Shown here: one piece after another, positions 11,961 through 13,825 of the stretch
Layout: each line of letters opens with the position of its first letter
Position numbering within the stretch: the first letter of the stretch is position 1
Program-made: the position numbers and the translations under genes
Origin: an uncultured Oscillospiraceae bacterium
GTDB lineage: Bacteria; Bacillota; Clostridia; Oscillospirales; Oscillospiraceae
DNA length: 13,825 nt
NCBI GenBank assembly: GCA_910588045.1
Contig: CAJUPS010000084.1
Span: forward strand, 1 to 13,825
Direction of reading: 5' to 3'
Notes under the pieces: model-generated
Told to the model about the DNA's origin: nothing
The model's input: only the letters and a program-made list of their open reading frames with translations
The model's database searches: none

Positions 11961-12320
11961 ATGAAACACAAAATCAACTACCTGGGATTCCTGTCTTTGC
12001 TGGCGCTACTCGCAGTTCTGGGGTTCTGGACGGAAAACAGAGGATTCTTCGGTTTTTTCGGCTTTGCTTACTATCTGCGGTACTTTTGGGTCATTCCGGA
12101 CGAATTTTTCCTGCTCAATACGCAGAAGGCCGCCACCTTTGCATTCATGACGGAAATGATTTCTCTTGTACCCCTCATGTTTGCCTGCTTCTGCACTTAC
12201 GGGGCTGTCAGAGCGGTTCCAGCCGCTTTTGGCCTGAGCTTTGCCGCCGCCATTCTTGCCTTTACCGCCGCGCTGATCATCCTGGAGTGGAGAGAGCGAA
12301 GGGGTATCGCAAATGATTAA
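11961..12320 (+). CDS. DUF3796-like membrane protein
   Basis: The 119-residue protein has an opening membrane segment (KINYLGFLSLLALLAVLGF, about 5-24), an aromatic FFGFFGFAYYLRYFWVIPDEFF stretch, and two further hydrophobic segments (about 63-85 and 88-108). The opening and the GFFGF-YYLRYF-VIPDE pattern match my memory of DUF3796, small membrane proteins of unknown function that are often followed by an XRE regulator. The ATG follows AGGAGGG. Its last codons overlap the next start by 8 nt, so the two are translationally coupled. It probably acts at the membrane as a partner or target of that regulator. Confidence 0.82.
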   Translation: MKHKINYLGFLSLLALLAVLGFWTENRGFFGFFGFAYYLRYFWVIPDEFFLLNTQKAATFAFMTEMISLVPLMFACFCTYGAVRAVPAAFGLSFAAAILAFTAALIILEWRERRGIAND

Positions 12321-12507
12321 GAACCGGATTAGGGAATACCGCGCCAGATACGACATGAAGCAGGATGAGCTGGCCCGGCTTGTGGGCGTTCGCAGAGAGA
12401 CCATTGGAAACCTGGAAAAAGGGAGATACAATCCCTCCCTTGTCCTGGCGTGGAATATTGCAAAGGCGTTCCACGTCTCCATTGAGGAGATTTTTACCGT
12501 CGAGTAG
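12313..12507 (+). CDS. XRE-family regulator (HTH_3, short form)
   Basis: The 64-residue protein is nearly all DNA-binding domain: MIKNRIREYRARYDMKQDELARLVGVRRETIGNLEKGRYNPSLVLAWNIAKAFHVSIEEIF. The helix-turn-helix is QDELARLVGVRRETIGNLEKG (about 17-37). Sequence and size match the Cro/YvaO-like regulators paired with small membrane proteins in Firmicutes. The start overlaps the preceding gene by 8 nt. It has no dimerisation or sensor domain beyond the HTH, so control may come from the membrane partner. A spaced inverted repeat on the promoter is a candidate target, which would make the pair autoregulated. Confidence 0.93.
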   Translation: MIKNRIREYRARYDMKQDELARLVGVRRETIGNLEKGRYNPSLVLAWNIAKAFHVSIEEIFTVE

Positions 12508-12556
12508 GGCGCCTTTTGCGCCGAAGAAGCCCGGAGCAAATGCTCCGGGCTTCTTC
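12508..12556. terminator. Bidirectional terminator between XRE and the ABC transporter
   Basis: A 5-bp stem (12508-12512 with 12518-12522) is followed by a long perfect stem of up to 16 bp (12523-12538 with 12541-12556). The second stem serves both convergent genes. Neither side has a clean T-run, but the distal arm ends CTTCTTC in both directions. Confidence 0.7.
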
Positions 12557-12560
12557 CCTG

Positions 12561-13637
12561 TTATAGGATATGCACCGATTCTGGATCGAACACCAGGGAG
12601 CACTTGTCCCCCACGGCGTAAATCTTTTTATTCTTGGGGTTGTAGTCCGTCAGCTTCACCAGGGTGTTCCCCACCATGACGTGGTAGTTCTGATAGGAAC
12701 CCATGAAGCAGGAGAGGATCACCTTGCAGGGCAGGCCGCCCTCGTCCGCCAGGAGGGCGGATTCGGGGCGCAGGACCACGGTGTACTCCGTCCCGGACGT
12801 CATCCCCGCCTTGGCGGGGACCCGGGTGGCGTGGCCCTCGATGTGCAGGATGGCGTGGTCGCCGTCCTGATTTTGGAACGTCCCTTTGAGGAAGTTAGCC
12901 TCGCCAATGAAGTCCGCGACAAACTCACTGTTGGGGTGGTAGTAGATCTCCTGGGGGGAGCCCATCTGGGCCACCACGCCCTTGTTCATGATGATGATGT
13001 TGTCCGAGAGGGCCATGGCCTCGCTCTGGTCGTGGGTGACGTAGATGGCGGTGATCCCTACCTCCTGCTGGATGCGGCGGATCTCCGTGCGCATGGAGAC
13101 GCGCAGCTTGGCGTCCAGGTTGGAGAGGGGCTCGTCGAAGAGGAGCACGCTGGGCTCGATGACCAGGGCCCGGGCCAGGGCCACCCGCTGCTGCTGTCCG
13201 CCGGAGAGCTGGTTGGTCATGCGGCCCTCCATACCGGTGAGCTCCACCAGGTCCAGAATCTTCATGACGCGGTTTTTGATCTCCTCCTTGGGGACCTTAC
13301 GGAGCTTGAGGCCGTAGGCCACGTTGTCGAAGACGTTGTAGTGGGGCAGCAGGGCGTAGGACTGGAACACCATGGCGGTGTCCCGCTTGTTGGGGGTCAG
13401 GGCGTTGATGGCCTGGTCCCCTAAGTAGATCTCGCCCGCGTCGGGGCTCTCGAATCCGGCGATCATCCGCAGCGTGGTGGTCTTCCCGCAGCCGGAAGGG
13501 CCCAGCAGGGTCACGAAGGAGCCGGGCTCGATGGTCAGGGAGGTGTCCTTCACCGCGTAAAAATCCTTGCCGGTCTTGGGGTCCTGATAGATTTTGGAGA
13601 TATGGTCCAGACGGACGCCTTTCTTGATTTTTGACAT
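12561..13637 (-). CDS. ABC transporter ATP-binding protein (PotA/FbpC/PhnT-like)
   Basis: The 358-residue ATPase powers a binding-protein-dependent importer. Walker A GPSGCGKT is at 46-53, the Q-loop glutamine at 92, signature LSGGQQQ at 144-150, Walker B VLLFDEP at 164-170, the D-loop SNLDAKLR just after, and the switch His at 202 (THDQSEAM). A C-terminal TOBE-type beta domain (about 240-355) follows, as in the CUT1/spermidine/iron/phosphonate group. The ATG lies three bases after the permease stop, with AGGAGG inside the permease's last codons. The substrate cannot be fixed: spermidine, iron(III) or 2-aminoethylphosphonate are all possible, and the substrate-binding protein should be left of or beyond the window's right edge. 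Confidence 0.92.
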   Translation of the reverse strand: MSKIKKGVRLDHISKIYQDPKTGKDFYAVKDTSLTIEPGSFVTLLGPSGCGKTTTLRMIAGFESPDAGEIYLGDQAINALTPNKRDTAMVFQSYALLPHYNVFDNVAYGLKLRKVPKEEIKNRVMKILDLVELTGMEGRMTNQLSGGQQQRVALARALVIEPSVLLFDEPLSNLDAKLRVSMRTEIRRIQQEVGITAIYVTHDQSEAMALSDNIIIMNKGVVAQMGSPQEIYYHPNSEFVADFIGEANFLKGTFQNQDGDHAILHIEGHATRVPAKAGMTSGTEYTVVLRPESALLADEGGLPCKVILSCFMGSYQNYHVMVGNTLVKLTDYNPKNKKIYAVGDKCSLVFDPESVHIL

Positions 13638-13640
13638 GGC

Positions 13641-13825
13641 TTATTCGACCTCCTTGAGTTTCTTGCTGGTGCCGAAGAACTTGATGAACAGATTCATCAG
13701 CAGCACCGCGCCGTAGGTGATCAGGATCAGGATGCTGGCGAACGCGCAGGCGATGGAGTAGGAGCCCTTCTCCGCAAACTCGTTGATCTGCACGGTGATG
13801 AGCAGGAACTGGGGCGTCACCAGCA
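13641..13825 (-). CDS. ABC transporter permease (C-terminal part)
   Basis: The last 60 residues of a leftward permease are visible, cut by the window's right edge. They include a periplasmic-side loop (LITVQINEFAEKGSYSIACA), a final membrane helix (FASILILITYGAVLLMNLF) and a basic tail ending SKKLKEVE. The tail is typical of the inner-membrane permeases that pair with PotA/FbpC-like ATPases. The stop is three bases before the ATPase start, so the two are one operon. Which family of permease it is cannot be decided from the fragment. Confidence 0.85.
   Translation of the reverse strand, partial: LVTPQFLLITVQINEFAEKGSYSIACAFASILILITYGAVLLMNLFIKFFGTSKKLKEVE

Overview
The window reads as chromosomal DNA from a GC-rich, anaerobic, spore-forming Clostridia member. 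Oscillospiraceae (Flavonifractor/Lawsonibacter/Pseudoflavonifractor-like) is my best guess. The reasons are AGGAGG ribosome sites, rubrerythrin, a RecG and DegV set typical of Firmicutes, and small families (DUF6774-like, DUF3796-like) that I associate with this group. Taxonomy is inferred from gene content, not from an rRNA gene. LAYOUT. (1) 1-546: end of the ribosomal protein operon, rpmI (partial) and rplT, closed by a strong terminator. (2) 557-5374, leftward: a perfect-looking sigma-A promoter drives a pyridoxal/pyridoxamine kinase, recG (20-nt overlap), an intracellular GH13 glycoside hydrolase and a 57-residue DUF6774-like protein whose ribosome site lies in a hairpin. (3) 5398-6021, leftward: rubrerythrin with its own terminator. 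(4) 6124-10325: an accessory islet. It holds a 36-residue Asn/Gln mini-protein gene with a candidate forespore (sigma-F type) promoter, then a leftward set of four exported or unrecognised genes (8822 back to 6361), then a divergent rightward operon: PadR regulator, HAAS-like membrane protein and a secreted protein, coupled by ATGA overlaps. (5) 10344-11856: a MarR regulator with an operator-like palindrome, then a DegV lipid-binding protein. (6) 11885-12556: a DUF3796-like membrane protein overlapping an XRE regulator. (7) 12561-13825, leftward: ABC transporter ATPase and the C-terminal end of its permease. The most unusual part is the islet. A 109-bp segment holding the 3' end of the Asn/Gln gene plus its terminator hairpin occurs twice (6243-6351 and 7399-7507, 1,156 bp apart, four mismatches). 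At the left edge of the second copy two genes of opposite strand both lack their 5' ends: the second Asn/Gln gene has no start, and the leftward gene 6836-7393 begins without a ribosome site six bases from the repeat. The simplest reading is that two tandem modules, each an Asn/Gln mini-gene facing a leftward exported-protein operon across a shared hairpin, were fused by a deletion that removed the divergent start region between them. The islet genes are also A/T-richer than the flanking core genes, which suggests acquisition or fast evolution. No tRNA, rRNA, CRISPR array, transposase or integrase was seen, and no stretch over 300 bases lacks a gene.
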